Part shown: positions 5,308-5,356 of the stretch, in pieces
Position numbering within the stretch: position 1 is the stretch's first letter
Layout of the letters: the number at the start of each line of letters is the position of its first letter
Notes under the pieces: generated by a model
What the model was told of the DNA's origin: nothing
The model's input: only the letters and a program-made list of their open reading frames with translations
Databases searched by the model: none
Translations under genes and position numbers: made by a program
Assembly (NCBI GenBank): GCA_025450255.1
Contig: JANWHV010000288.1
Span: 1 to 5,356, forward strand
DNA from: Chloroflexota bacterium
Lineage (GTDB): Bacteria > Chloroflexota > UBA5177 > JANWHV01
Length of the DNA stretch: 5,356 bases
Reading direction: 5' to 3'

Positions 5308-5356
5308 CTGCCCATTACACCGACCTCCTAGCCAGCCCCGAACCCACGACACGCCA
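5295..5356 (+). CDS. Start of a further gene (cut by window edge)
   Basis: ATG 5295 opens a frame that runs to the window end, giving 20 residues that begin MADLTAHYTDLLASPEP. GAGGAG at 5278-5283 lies 11 bases upstream, a rather long but usable spacing. The start overlaps the end of the preceding gene by 13 bases, a typical compact-operon arrangement. Too little is visible to name a family; a longer protein of the same element, for example a replication or recombination protein, is possible but not shown. Confidence 0.5.
   Translation, partial: MADLTAHYTDLLASPEPTTR

Larger units (their letters stand above)
3860..5356 (+). mobile_element. Possible left part of an integrated element (boundaries unknown)
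   Basis: Everything to the right of the pst promoter region runs on the plus strand. It includes an excisionase-type protein, tightly packed small genes of no known function and a gene of lower GC content than pst. This combination is typical of integrative elements or prophage-like islands. No integrase, transposase, att core, terminal inverted repeat or target duplication can be seen, and the right side is outside the window. The left limit is put at the first accessory gene only for convenience. Confidence 0.3.

Overview
The window joins two unlike blocks. The left two thirds (about 1-3554, minus strand) is a GC-rich high-affinity phosphate uptake operon in the order pstS-pstC-pstA-pstB, with pstB cut by the window edge. 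The right third (about 3860-5356, plus strand) holds accessory genes: an unrecognised 306-residue protein with a possible C-terminal helix-turn-helix, a small excisionase-type DNA-binding protein, a short hypothetical protein overlapping it, and the start of a further gene. The organism is a moderately GC-rich bacterium. The Pho-box style (TTAACA repeats) and protein sequences would suit Chloroflexota or a related lineage, but this is inference and the window has no taxonomic marker gene.

Pst block: PstS captures phosphate outside the membrane, PstC and PstA form the membrane channel, and PstB is the ATPase. pstC and pstA share one base (TGATG), and pstA and pstB are 4 bases apart with the pstB ribosome binding site inside the end of pstA, so these three are probably translationally coupled. 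pstS is set apart from pstC by a perfect 15-bp inverted repeat, placed to give pstS mRNA a different stability or level. Upstream of pstS lie four TTAAC-like hexamers at exact 11-bp spacing, the arrangement bound by PhoB/PhoP response regulators. Phosphate starvation control is therefore well supported by sequence.

Divergent intergenic region (3555-3859, 305 bases): from left to right it holds the pstS ribosome binding site, the Pho box, two copies of a 9-base repeat, a weak sigma70-like promoter candidate for the plus-strand gene, two 7-base direct repeats 11 bp apart, and two adjacent stem-loops just before the ribosome binding site of the 306-residue gene. No tRNA or rRNA is seen.

Accessory block: composition shifts visibly (27 of 60 bases are G or C at 4081-4140, against 44 of 60 at 3181-3240 inside pstS). 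The tightly packed small genes with an excisionase-like protein look like one end of an integrated element, but no integrase, att site or terminal repeat is visible, so the element is a hypothesis. No complete novel system is demonstrable from this window. The best candidates for follow-up are the 306-residue protein with its structured leader, and the genes beyond the right edge.
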